Shown: one piece after another, positions 10,785 to 20,775 of the stretch
How positions within the stretch are numbered: position 1 is the first letter of the stretch
How the letters are laid out: each line of letters opens with the position of its first letter
NCBI RefSeq assembly: GCF_013426975.1
Contig: NZ_JACCPY010000040.1
Location: forward strand, 1 to 32,053
DNA: 32,053 nt
Source: Sphaerotilus sulfidivorans
GTDB lineage: Bacteria > Pseudomonadota > Gammaproteobacteria > Burkholderiales > Burkholderiaceae_C
Direction: 5' to 3'
Program-made: the position numbers and the translations under genes
The notes under the pieces: generated by a model
Told to the model about the DNA's origin: nothing
Seen by the model: only the letters and a program-made list of their open reading frames with translations
The model's database searches: none

Positions 10785-11515
10785 GAGCGGAACAGCCGTG
10801 AATACTGCGTCTCGTGCCGGGCCGACAGGATGGCCAGCATCGGCGCGTGGGCCTGGCGCTCGGCATCCGGCAGCGCGATCGCCTGATCGACCGCCTGCGG
10901 CATCGTCGCGATCAGCGTGGCGAGCATGCGCTGGCCGGCGCTCTGGCCGAGCGGCACCGCCTTGATCGCGGCCTGGACCATGTTCTCGGCCCAGCCGAAG
11001 GCATGCGAGAGCAGCGCCTCGCGCAGCGGCGCGCCGGTGCGGTGCACCGCCAGCGCGAAGGCCACCGGCCAGGTCGGCGCGGGCCGCAGCGCCGCCAGCT
11101 GCGCGATGCGGCCGTCGGGCTCGCTGCCGTCGGCCACCGCGGCGGCGTCCACCGTGCGCAGCCACTCGACCAGCGAGCGGCCCATCTGCTCGGTCTGCAG
11201 CCGCAGCTCCATCGTCTCGCGGGTCAGCCGCACCCAGTCGTTGAGCTCGGTGATGCGCGCCGTGTCGCCGCGTGACCAGGCGCGGTGCGCACCGGCCACC
11301 ACCGCCAGGTCGGCGCGCGCCAGCGTCAGGTGCAGCTGGTCGACGATCCAGGCGCCGGCGGTGGCCTCGTCATGGACGCGGCCGGTGTCGACCGCCGCCT
11401 CCAGCCCTTCGGAATAGCTGAAGCCGCCCACCGGCAGCGCCGGCGAGGCCAGCCACATCAGCTGCAGCAGCGCGGTCGCCGTCAGCGGCGCCGGCCGGGA
11501 GATCACCTTCGGCAT
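10781..11515 (-). CDS. ureF: Urease accessory protein UreF
   Basis: UreF is a 244-aa all-helical chaperone that works with UreD/UreH and UreG to deliver nickel and CO2 to the urease apoenzyme. The hallmark N-terminal motif [20 protein letters not shown] is present at about residues 19-38. The C-terminal tail includes the conserved RLFRS end seen in this family. Length is as expected for betaproteobacterial UreF. It follows ureE by 27 bases and overlaps the MFS gene. Normally ureG comes next, but here it does not. Confidence 0.95.
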   Translation of the reverse strand: MPKVISRPAPLTATALLQLMWLASPALPVGGFSYSEGLEAAVDTGRVHDEATAGAWIVDQLHLTLARADLAVVAGAHRAWSRGDTARITELNDWVRLTRETMELRLQTEQMGRSLVEWLRTVDAAAVADGSEPDGRIAQLAALRPAPTWPVAFALAVHRTGAPLREALLSHAFGWAENMVQAAIKAVPLGQSAGQRMLATLIATMPQAVDQAIALPDAERQAHAPMLAILSARHETQYSRLFRS

Positions 11516-11542
11516 CGGGAATCAGGGCTCGGTGATCAGGGT

Positions 11543-12199
11543 TCAGTGGTCGTGGCCGCAGCCGGGGCCGTGCACATGCGGCGCGGCCTCGGAACGCACC
11601 GCGATGCCGATCGGGCGGCCGCGGGCCGGGGCGCTCGGCGCGGGTGCCGGTGCGTGCGAGTGGCCGTGATCATGACCATGACCATGACCATGATCGTGAT
11701 CGTGCGAATGGTCGTGCGCATGTTCATGCGCGTGGCTGTGGCCGCCGGCTGCATAGGCACCGCCCTCGGGCTCGAAGGCGGCCTGCGTCTCGGTGACGAT
11801 CAGGTGCATCTGGCGCAGCATGTCGGCCAGCACATGATCCGGCTCGAGCTTGAGGTGATCGGGCTGCAGCTCGAGCTGCACATGGCGGTTGCCGAGGTGA
11901 TAGGCCGCACGCAGCAGGTCGAAGGGCGTGCCGTGCGCGCTGCAGATGCGCACCTCCAGCACCGGCTGTGCCGCGGCGATGACCTTGATCATCGAGCCGT
12001 CCTCGGCCACAAGCACATCGCCGCCGCGCACCAGCGTGCCGCGCGGCAGGAAGACGCCGAGATGGCGGCCGCCGCTGTCGGTGGCATCGAAGCGGCTTTT
12101 CTGGCGCACGTCCCAGTCGAGCTCGACGGTCGTCGCACGGTTCAGCAGCACGCGGGCCAGGCCGCGGCCCTGGGGCAGGAGTTTGTTGACGGTCAGCAT
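11543..12199 (-). CDS. ureE: Urease accessory nickel chaperone UreE with long His-rich tail
   Basis: This 218-aa protein collects Ni(II) for urease maturation. The N-terminal domain (MLTVNKLLPQGRG to about residue 70) and the metal-binding C-terminal domain (HGTPFDLLRAAYHLGNRHVQ, with the conserved GNRH His) are both present. After about residue 155 there is a tail of roughly 60 residues with alternating His/Asp/Gly (HEHAHDHSHDHDHGHGH) and a final HVHGPGCGHDH, which should bind many nickel ions. The start at 12199 was chosen over the one at 12235 because MLTVNK is the family N-terminus. Part of the tail is encoded by a hexamer repeat (11671-11700). Confidence 0.96.
   Translation of the reverse strand: MLTVNKLLPQGRGLARVLLNRATTVELDWDVRQKSRFDATDSGGRHLGVFLPRGTLVRGGDVLVAEDGSMIKVIAAAQPVLEVRICSAHGTPFDLLRAAYHLGNRHVQLELQPDHLKLEPDHVLADMLRQMHLIVTETQAAFEPEGGAYAAGGHSHAHEHAHDHSHDHDHGHGHGHDHGHSHAPAPAPSAPARGRPIGIAVRSEAAPHVHGPGCGHDH
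11671..11700. repeat. CATGAC hexamer microsatellite inside ureE
   Basis: Three perfect CATGAC units (11671-11688) are followed by CATGAT and CGTGAT, five 6-base units in all. On the minus strand they code for alternating His-Gly/His-Asp pairs of the UreE tail. Unit gain or loss would keep the frame and change the number of histidines. Confidence 0.75.
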
Positions 12200-12268
12200 G
12201 ATCGGCGCATTGTGCTGCAAGTCACATGCCTGCACGATGCGCCGGGCGGGTGCGTTCTGGGGGCCGCG

Positions 12269-12601
12269 TCAGCCTCGCAGGCGCAGCATCAGTCGCTGGT
12301 GCCAGGGGCGCTCGCACCAGGCGGCCAGCGCACGCTCGGCGAACTGCTCGCCGTCGGAGGTCAGCCGGTAGTAGTGCAGGCCCTCGAAGCCGTCCGGGTT
12401 GTCGAACTCCTCGACCAGACCATAGGCGTCGAGCGAGCGGAAGGACCACTGCAGCCCCATGCCGTCAAGAATGCAGGTGCGCTTGTCGGCGTCCATCACG
12501 ACGATGACATGGCCGCGCCGCAGCGCCGCCAGCGTGTCGACGAATTCGCCGAGGTGGACCACGGCGGGCGACGGAGTGCGGGGGTGGGGAAGGGCGGCCA
12601 T
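12269..12601 (-). CDS. Hypothetical protein between ureC and ureE
   Basis: This 110-aa (113 aa from the GTG at 12610) soluble protein was not firmly recognised. The middle (HVIVVMDADKRTCILDGMG) looks like a short beta strand pair. The segment LDAYGLVEEFDNPDGFEGLHYYRLTSDGEQFAERALAAW resembles the recognition helix and wing of a small winged-helix protein; this is a weak inference. It is co-oriented with the urease genes, 67 bases before ureE's upstream neighbour position and 97 bases after ureC, so it is probably in the same transcript. A role in urease expression or assembly is suggested only by position. Confidence 0.65.
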   Translation of the reverse strand: MAALPHPRTPSPAVVHLGEFVDTLAALRRGHVIVVMDADKRTCILDGMGLQWSFRSLDAYGLVEEFDNPDGFEGLHYYRLTSDGEQFAERALAAWCERPWHQRLMLRLRG

Positions 12602-12697
12602 GCTTCGCACGATAGCGAAGCTGACGCCAGTCTGACGCCGGAATAGTGAGGATCTTTGCCGCCGATGGGGGCTTTCAGCGGCAGGGATCCTCCCGGC

Positions 12698-14437
<1,740 letters not shown>

Positions 14438-14438
14438 G

Positions 14439-14744
14439 TCAGAGCGCTCCTTGCACCAGGCCGCGGAAGCCCCAGACCTGCCGGTCGCCGGCGAAATCGC
14501 ACAGCTCGACGGTGCGCTGCTGGCCCGGTTCGAAGCGCACCGCCAGTCCGCTGGCGATGTTCAGCCGCATGCCGCGCGCGGCCGCGCGGTCGAAGCGCAG
14601 GCCGGCGTTGGTCTCGGCGAAGTGGTAGTGCGAGCCGACCTGGATCGGCCGGTCGCTGGCGTTCTCGACCACCAGCGTCAGCGTGCGCCGGCCGGGGTTG
14701 AGCAGGTGCTCGCCTGCGTCGGTGAAGAGTTCTCCGGGAATCAT
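14439..14744 (-). CDS. ureB: Urease beta subunit
   Basis: The protein has 101 aa, starts MIPGELF and contains the conserved [15 protein letters not shown] and [17 protein letters not shown] segments of UreB. It packs against UreC and UreA in the (UreABC)3 trimer. Length is standard for separate-subunit bacterial ureases. It lies 46 bases downstream of the 59-aa peptide gene, not directly after ureA as in the usual order. Confidence 0.98.
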   Translation of the reverse strand: MIPGELFTDAGEHLLNPGRRTLTLVVENASDRPIQVGSHYHFAETNAGLRFDRAAARGMRLNIASGLAVRFEPGQQRTVELCDFAGDRQVWGFRGLVQGAL

Positions 14745-14790
14745 GCGGCGTCTCCGTGGGTGATGGCCGATCGGCGGTGCTCGGCCCGGA

Positions 14791-14970
14791 TCACTTGCGG
14801 CGGTTGAACCACAGCAGCGCGACGATGCCTGCGGCGAGCAGATAGCCGATCACGTCGGTCGAGTGCCAGTGCGCGCTGCCAGGCAGGCCGTGGCCCTCGT
14901 GGGCAAGCGCAGGCAGCGCGGCGCCAAGACTCAGCAGTGCGGCGGACAGCAGGGAGGCGGTCTTCTTCAT
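14791..14970 (-). CDS. Small His-containing membrane peptide between ureA and ureB
   Basis: This 59-aa protein begins with a signal peptide ([23 protein letters not shown]), probably cleaved after ALA at residue 23. A short mature part [16 protein letters not shown] with four histidines follows, then one membrane helix ([16 protein letters not shown]) and a basic end NRRK. The topology would place the histidines in the periplasm, anchored to the inner membrane. It lies 62 bases after ureA and 46 before ureB on the same strand, so it is in the urease transcript. The His-rich stretch next to a nickel enzyme suggests metal binding, but this is inference. No named family was recognised; it is much shorter than HupE/UreJ nickel permeases. 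Confidence 0.8.
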   Translation of the reverse strand: MKKTASLLSAALLSLGAALPALAHEGHGLPGSAHWHSTDVIGYLLAAGIVALLWFNRRK

Positions 14971-15032
14971 GGTCGGGAGCAGGGCAGTGAGGAGCGGATT
15001 CGATGCGCCATGCTGGTGCGCACCGGTATGGT

Positions 15033-15335
<303 letters not shown>

Positions 15336-15360
15336 GGTGCAGGTGCGGACGTGACTTCGG

Positions 15361-15384
15361 CCGGTCTGACAGGCGGCAGACCGG
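15361..15384. promoter_or_regulatory. 24-base inverted repeat in the ureA/kinase divergent gap, putative operator
   Basis: CCGGTCTG (15361-15368), an 8-base spacer, then CAGACCGG (15377-15384) form a perfect dyad, 25 bases before the ureA start and 31 before the kinase ATG. The even 8-8-8 layout suits a dimeric DNA-binding regulator such as a LuxR-type response regulator; it could also form a leader hairpin on either strand. Confidence 0.5.
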
Positions 15385-15415
15385 GCTGGTGCGTTTCTTG
15401 AGTGCTTCCGCCCCC

Positions 15416-18400
15416 ATGAGCGCGGTCGGAAACACATCGGCAACAGGCCTGCAGGCAGAAATCGGGCCAGCCTGCGGGGCGGGCGGCGCGAGCGTGGTCG
15501 GCGAGCCGGTGCAGCGCGTCATCAAGATCCGCCGCGACTACAACGACTGGGTCGCCAGCGAGACGCTGGAGGACTATGCGCTGCGCTTCGCGCCGCGCAG
15601 CAGCCGGCGCTGGAGCATCGGCCGGGTGGCGGTGACCTCGCTGGGCGGCGCAGGTGCCTTCCTGGTGCTGGAGGCGGTGGGCGCGACGCTGCTGGTGCAG
15701 CACGGCTTCGTCAATGCCGCGCTGGCCATCCTGGCCACCGGGCTGATCATCTTCCTGGCGGGTCTGCCGATCAGCGTCTACGCCGCGCGCCATGGCGTCG
15801 ACATGGACCTGCTGACCCGCGGCGCGGGCTTCGGCTACATCGGCTCGACGCTGACCTCGCTGATCTACGCCAGCTTCACCTTCATCTTCTTCGCCCTGGA
15901 GGCGGCGGTGATGGCCTATGCGCTGGAGCTGGCCTTCGACATTCCGCCGGCCTGGGGCTATCTGATCTGTGCGGCGGTGGTGCTGCCGCTGGTCACGCAC
16001 GGGGTGACGGTGATCAGCCGGCTGCAGGTCTGGACCCAGCCGCTGTGGGCGGTGATGCTGGTGCTGCCCTATGCCTTCGTGCTGCACGAGAACCCGGGCG
16101 TGATCGATGCGCTGATGGCCTACGGCGGCGAGTCCGACCTGACCGGCTTCAGTCCGCAGGCCTTCGGCGCGGCGATGACGGTGGGCATCGCGCTGTTCAC
16201 GCAGATGGGCGAGCAGGCCGACTACCTGCGTTTCATGCCCGAGCGCACGCGCGAGAACCGGCTGCGCTGGTGGGCCGGCGTGGTCACCGGCGGCCCCGGC
16301 TGGGTGGTGTTCGGCGTGCTGAAGATGCTGGGCGGCGCGCTGCTGGCCTCGCTGGCGATCGGCCACATGGTGCCGATCGAGCGCGCGGTCGACCCGAACC
16401 AGATGTATCTGGCCGCCTACGAGTATGTCTTCCCGCACTACGGCTGGGCGGTCGCGGCCACCGCGGTCTTCGTGGTGATCTCGCAGCTCAAGATCAATGT
16501 CACCAACGCCTATGCCGGCTCGCTGGCCTGGTCGAACTTCTTCTCGCGCATCACGCACAGCCATCCGGGGCGGGTGGTCTGGGTGGTGTTCAACACCGGC
16601 ATCGCGCTGATGCTGATGGAGATGGAGGTCTTCCAGGCGCTCGGCGGCGTGCTGAGCCTGTACTCCAACATCGCCATCAGCTGGATGATGGCGGTGGTGG
16701 CCGATCTGGTCATCAACAAGCCGCTGGGCCTGAGCCCGAAGGGCATCGAGTTCCGCCGCGCGCATCTCTACGACATCAATCCGGTCGGCGTCGGTGCGAT
16801 GGGCGCGGCCTCGCTGGTGTCGGTGGCGGCCTATCTGGGCGTCTTCGGCGCGATGGCGCAGGCCTGGTCGGCGCCGATCGCGCTGGTGACGGCGCTGCTC
16901 GTCTCTCCGCTGCTGGCCTGGGCCACGCGCGGGCGCTTCTACCTGGCGCCCCGGGTGGACGACGGCGGCGACACCTACCGCCGCTATGCCGCGCCGCAGC
17001 GCTGCACCGTCTGCGAGCGCGAGTACGAGGGCGAGGACATGACGCACTGCCCCGCCTACCGCGGCGCGATCTGCTCGCTGTGCTGCACGCTCGACGTGCG
17101 CTGCCATGACCTGTGCAAGCTGCCGCAGGCGCATCTGTCGGTGCAGTGGGCCGGGGCGCTGCGCCGGCTGCTGCCGCGCCCGGTCTGGCCCTATCTGGAG
17201 CGTGGACTCGGCCACTATCTGCTGATGATGGCGGTGCTGCTGCCGCTGCTGGCGCTGCTGGCCGGCATGCGCCGCGAGCTGGTGCTGCCGACGCTGGCGC
17301 TGGTGTCGGGCGTGATCGCCTGGTGGCTGGTGCTGGCGCACAAGAGCCGCCAGGTGGCGCAGGAGGAGGCCAACCGCCAGACCCAGGCGCTGCACGAGCA
17401 GACGCTGGCGCTGCGCCGCGAGATCGAGTCGCACCGCCAGACCGATCTGGCGCTGCAGCAGGCCAAGCAAGTGGCCGAGTCGGCCAACCTCGCCAAGAGC
17501 CGCTACATCACCACGATCAGCCATGAGCTGCGCACGCCGCTGAACTCCATCCTCGGCTATGCCCAGCTGCTCGAAGAGGACGAGACGATGCCGCCGCAGC
17601 GCCGCCAGGCCGTCAGCGTCATCCGCCGCGGCGGCGACCACCTGCTGTCGCTGATCGAGGGCACGCTGGACCTGGCGCGCATCGAGAGCGGCCGGCTGCG
17701 CCTGGATGTTCGCCCGATGCGCTTCGCCGAGACGCTGGGCGAGATCACCCGGCTGCTGGAGCTGCAGGCCGCCGCCAAGGGCCTGGTCTTCCGCAGCGAG
17801 ATCGCCGGCGCGCCGGCCTGCGTGCGCGCCGACGACAAGCGGCTGCGCCAGATCCTGATCAACATCGTCGGCAACGCGATCAAGTTCACCCGCGAGGGCG
17901 AGGTGGTGCTGCGGCTGCAGTACGCGCGCGAGATCGCCCGCTTCGAGGTCGTCGACACCGGCCCGGGCATGACGGCCGAGGAGATGGCGCGCATCTTCGA
18001 GCCCTTCGAGCGTGGCTCGGCGGCCGCTGGCGGCAGCGTCAGCGGCGGCGCCGGTCTCGGGCTGACGATCAGCCGCATGCTCGCCGACCTGATGGGCGGC
18101 GAGCTGACGGTCGACAGCCAGCCCGGCCGCGGCACCACCTTCCGGCTGCGGCTGTTCCTGCCGGAGGTGTGCGAGGGTGCGACCGGCCGACCGGCACCGG
18201 TGCGCCGGCGCATCGGGGTGGCCGGCCGGCCGCGCTGCATCTGGGTGGTCGACAACGAGGAGGTCGACCGCGGCCTGATCGTCAGCCTGCTGCAGCCGCT
18301 GGGCTTCACGATCCGCCAGGCCGCCAGCGGCGAGGAATGCCTGCGCGCGCTGCAGGAGGCGGGCGGCGCCCTGCCCGACGCGATCTTCATGGACCTGGCC

Positions 18401-18937
18401 ATGCCCGGCATCGACGGCTGGGAGACGCTGCGCCGCATCCGCGCCCAGGGCCTGCTGCCGGCGGGCACGCCAGCGGCGATCGTCTCGGCCAATGCCTTCG
18501 ACAAGGGCCTGGACAACGATGTGGGCATCGAGCCGGGCGACTTCCTGGTCAAGCCGGTGCGGGTCAGCGAGCTGCTCGACTGGCTGGGCCGGCGCCTGGC
18601 GCTGCAGTGGATCGAGGCCGAGGCGCCTGCCGCGGAACCGGTCCTGCACGCGCCGGGCGCGTCGGCCCGGCCGCAGGCGCCGGAGGTGCCGCTGCGCATC
18701 GACCCGGAGCGGCTGCGTGCGCTGCGCGATGCGATCGGCATCGGGCATGTGCGCGGCGTGATGCGCGAGCTCGACCGCATCGAGGCCGCGCAGCCCGAAT
18801 GCGCCGGGCTGGTCGGGCGGCTGCGCGCGCTGGCGCGCCAGTTCCAGCTCGACGCGATGAACGGACTGCTGCGCAGGACGCTGGATGAGAACGACCCACG
18901 CGATGGCCATGACGACACCGATGAACGCTCCCGCTGA
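15416..18937 (+). CDS. NCS1-transporter / hybrid sensor histidine kinase / receiver fusion
   Basis: This predicted 1173-aa inner-membrane protein has four parts. Residues about 25-505 form a multi-helix module like the nucleobase:cation symporter-1 (purine-cytosine permease) family, with [13 protein letters not shown] and [19 protein letters not shown]. Residues about 530-567 form a Cys-rich segment with eight cysteines ([19 protein letters not shown]), possibly metal-binding. Two further membrane helices (about 600-640) lead by a coiled-coil linker to a histidine kinase with phospho-His 703 in [11 protein letters not shown]-box [10 protein letters not shown]1 VVDTGPGM and G2 GAGLGLTI. The C-terminal receiver has Asp 993 in [11 protein letters not shown]. 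Transporter-like sensor kinases (CbrA, CrbS) use an SSS module; this one uses NCS1. A GTG at 15389 is an alternative start. It overlaps the LuxR regulator and is divergent from ureA; sensing urea or purine products is inference. Confidence 0.93.
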   Translation: MSAVGNTSATGLQAEIGPACGAGGASVVGEPVQRVIKIRRDYNDWVASETLEDYALRFAPRSSRRWSIGRVAVTSLGGAGAFLVLEAVGATLLVQHGFVNAALAILATGLIIFLAGLPISVYAARHGVDMDLLTRGAGFGYIGSTLTSLIYASFTFIFFALEAAVMAYALELAFDIPPAWGYLICAAVVLPLVTHGVTVISRLQVWTQPLWAVMLVLPYAFVLHENPGVIDALMAYGGESDLTGFSPQAFGAAMTVGIALFTQMGEQADYLRFMPERTRENRLRWWAGVVTGGPGWVVFGVLKMLGGALLASLAIGHMVPIERAVDPNQMYLAAYEYVFPHYGWAVAATAVFVVISQLKINVTNAYAGSLAWSNFFSRITHSHPGRVVWVVFNTGIALMLMEMEVFQALGGVLSLYSNIAISWMMAVVADLVINKPLGLSPKGIEFRRAHLYDINPVGVGAMGAASLVSVAAYLGVFGAMAQAWSAPIALVTALLVSPLLAWATRGRFYLAPRVDDGGDTYRRYAAPQRCTVCEREYEGEDMTHCPAYRGAICSLCCTLDVRCHDLCKLPQAHLSVQWAGALRRLLPRPVWPYLERGLGHYLLMMAVLLPLLALLAGMRRELVLPTLALVSGVIAWWLVLAHKSRQVAQEEANRQTQALHEQTLALRREIESHRQTDLALQQAKQVAESANLAKSRYITTISHELRTPLNSILGYAQLLEEDETMPPQRRQAVSVIRRGGDHLLSLIEGTLDLARIESGRLRLDVRPMRFAETLGEITRLLELQAAAKGLVFRSEIAGAPACVRADDKRLRQILINIVGNAIKFTREGEVVLRLQYAREIARFEVVDTGPGMTAEEMARIFEPFERGSAAAGGSVSGGAGLGLTISRMLADLMGGELTVDSQPGRGTTFRLRLFLPEVCEGATGRPAPVRRRIGVAGRPRCIWVVDNEEVDRGLIVSLLQPLGFTIRQAASGEECLRALQEAGGALPDAIFMDLAMPGIDGWETLRRIRAQGLLPAGTPAAIVSANAFDKGLDNDVGIEPGDFLVKPVRVSELLDWLGRRLALQWIEAEAPAAEPVLHAPGASARPQAPEVPLRIDPERLRALRDAIGIGHVRGVMRELDRIEAAQPECAGLVGRLRALARQFQLDAMNGLLRRTLDENDPRDGHDDTDERSR

Positions 18938-19880
18938 CCGCCGCGCCGATGTGGTGCTGATCGTCGACGACGTGCCCGACAACCTCGCGGTGCTGCACGA
19001 CACGCTCGACGAGTCGGGCTACACCGTGCTGGTGGCCACCGACGGCCCCAGCGCGCTCGAGCGTGCGCTGCGCGCCCAGCCCGACGTGATCCTGCTCGAC
19101 GCGATGATGCCGGGCATGGACGGCTTCGAGGTCGCGCGCCGGCTCAAGGCCGAGGCGCGCACCGCCGCGATTCCGATCATCTTCATGACCGGCCTGACCG
19201 AGACCGAGCATGTGGTGGCCGCCTTCGCCGCCGGCGGCACCGACTATGTGACCAAGCCGATCCGCGCCCGCGAGGTGATCGCGCGCATCACCGCGCACTC
19301 GCTGGCCGCGCGCGAGCAGCAGCAGGCACGCAACGCGCTCGATGCCTTCGGCCATGCCACGCTGATGGTGCGCATGCATGACGGGCGCATCGTCTGGCAG
19401 ACCGCGCTGGCGCGGCAGCTGCTGGAGCAGCATTTCGCCTCCGACGGCCGGCGCGCGCCGGTGGCGGTGCTGGCCTGGCTGCAGCGCGAGACGGCACGGC
19501 TGGTCGGGCTGGAGGAGGGGCCGGTGCCGGGCTCGCCCTCGCTGGTGGTCGATGCGGCGGCCAGCGGGCGGCGGCTGCGCTTCACGCTGCACGAGGCTTC
19601 CGGCGACGGCCAGTGGCTGCTGGTGCTGCGCGAGGCCGATGATGCGGCCGCGCTGGAGGCGCTGTCGCTGGCCTTCGGCCTGACCCCGCGCGAGGCCGAG
19701 GTGCTCTACTGGGTCGCCCGTGGCAAGACCAACCGCGACATCGGCGACATCCTGGGCAGCAGCCCGGCCACCGTCAAGAAGCACCTCGAGCATGTCTACG
19801 AGAAGCTCGGCGTGGAGACCCGAACCGCCGCCGCATCGCTGGCGCTGGCCCGCGCGCCGATGCGGCCGCATGGGACGTGA
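18885..19880 (+). CDS. LuxR-type response regulator
   Basis: This 331-aa regulator is presumably the partner of the preceding kinase. The receiver has the acidic pair in LIVDDVPDNLA, phospho-acceptor Asp 72 in LLDAMMPGMDG, the Thr of FMTGLTE and the Lys of VTKPIR. A middle region (about residues 145-260) resembles a PAS-like or linker domain without clear motifs. The C-terminal helix-turn-helix (about 266-320, LTPREAEVLYWVARGKTN to TVKKHLEHVYEKLGV) is of the NarL/LuxR type. The start is uncertain: ATGs at 18885, 18903, 18909 and 18921 all lie inside the end of the kinase gene, an overlap of 17-53 bases that implies coupling. Likely targets are the divergent urease genes or urt; this is untested. 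Confidence 0.93.
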   Translation: MRTTHAMAMTTPMNAPADRRADVVLIVDDVPDNLAVLHDTLDESGYTVLVATDGPSALERALRAQPDVILLDAMMPGMDGFEVARRLKAEARTAAIPIIFMTGLTETEHVVAAFAAGGTDYVTKPIRAREVIARITAHSLAAREQQQARNALDAFGHATLMVRMHDGRIVWQTALARQLLEQHFASDGRRAPVAVLAWLQRETARLVGLEEGPVPGSPSLVVDAAASGRRLRFTLHEASGDGQWLLVLREADDAAALEALSLAFGLTPREAEVLYWVARGKTNRDIGDILGSSPATVKKHLEHVYEKLGVETRTAAASLALARAPMRPHGT

Positions 19881-19951
19881 GTCGACACGGATGATTTGCG
19901 CATGAGGCGGCGCGGCTGGAGAATGCCGGCACGACCTGATCCGGAGCGGCC

Positions 19952-20773
19952 ATGTCCTCTTCCATTCTCGAGCGCAACCATGTCAACTGCATCGGTGAGC
20001 AGGGACCGGTGCTGCTGTATGGCCACGGCTTCGGCTGCCACCAGGGCATGTGGTCGGGCGTCACGCCGGGCTTCGCGCACAGCCATCGGCAGGTGCTGAT
20101 GGACTATGTCGGCAGCGGGCGCTCCGACCGCTCCGCCTTCATGCCGAGCCGCTATGCCCGGCTGGAAGGCTATGCCCGCGATGTGCTGGAGGTCTGCGAT
20201 GCGCTCGGCCTGGAGCGCGGCGTCACCTTTGTCGGCCATTCGGTCGGCTGCAGCATCGGCATGCTGGCGCAGATCGCCCGGCCGGCGCTGTTCGAGCGGC
20301 TGGTGCTGGTCGGCCCCTCGCCCTGTTTCCTGAACCATCCGCCGCACTATCACGGCGGCTTCGAGCGCGAGGATCTCGAGGGCCTGCTGGCGCTGATGGA
20401 CCAGAACTACATCGGCTGGGCCGATCATCTGGCCCCGGTGGTTGCCGGTGGCAGCGAGGCCACCAGCGACCGGCTGCACGACAGCTTCTGCTCGACCGAT
20501 CCGCAGACCGCACGCGTCTTCGCCCGGGCGACCTTCTTCGCCGACAACCGCGCCGATCTGCCCCGGGTGAGCTGCCCGAGCCTGATCCTGCAGCATGCGC
20601 ACGACGCGCTGGTGCCGCCCGAGGTCGGTGACTACCTGCACCGCCAGCTTGCCGGCAGCACGCTGCGGGTGCTGGAGGTGGCCGGCCATTGCGCGCACCT
20701 GAGCCATCCCGAGCTGGTGATTGCGGCGATGCGCGACTTCCTGGGCCCGCCCGGCACCGATATCGGCACCTGA
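19952..20773 (+). CDS. RsbQ-like alpha/beta hydrolase
   Basis: This 273-aa cytoplasmic protein has the RsbQ/KAI2-type pattern: oxyanion region LLYGHGFGCHQGMW, MDYVGSGRSD, nucleophile Ser 97 in FVGHSVGCS, Asp 218 in HAHDALVPP and His 246 in VAGHCAHLSHP. RsbQ of Bacillus has its triad at nearly the same positions (96, 219, 247). In Bacillus RsbQ is needed to activate the PAS-phosphatase RsbP in the energy-stress pathway. Here the next gene, 2 bases downstream, begins with a PAS domain of the same type, so the two probably form a sensing pair. The ligand or substrate is unknown. Confidence 0.9.
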   Translation: MSSSILERNHVNCIGEQGPVLLYGHGFGCHQGMWSGVTPGFAHSHRQVLMDYVGSGRSDRSAFMPSRYARLEGYARDVLEVCDALGLERGVTFVGHSVGCSIGMLAQIARPALFERLVLVGPSPCFLNHPPHYHGGFEREDLEGLLALMDQNYIGWADHLAPVVAGGSEATSDRLHDSFCSTDPQTARVFARATFFADNRADLPRVSCPSLILQHAHDALVPPEVGDYLHRQLAGSTLRVLEVAGHCAHLSHPELVIAAMRDFLGPPGTDIGT

Positions 20774-20775
20774 TC

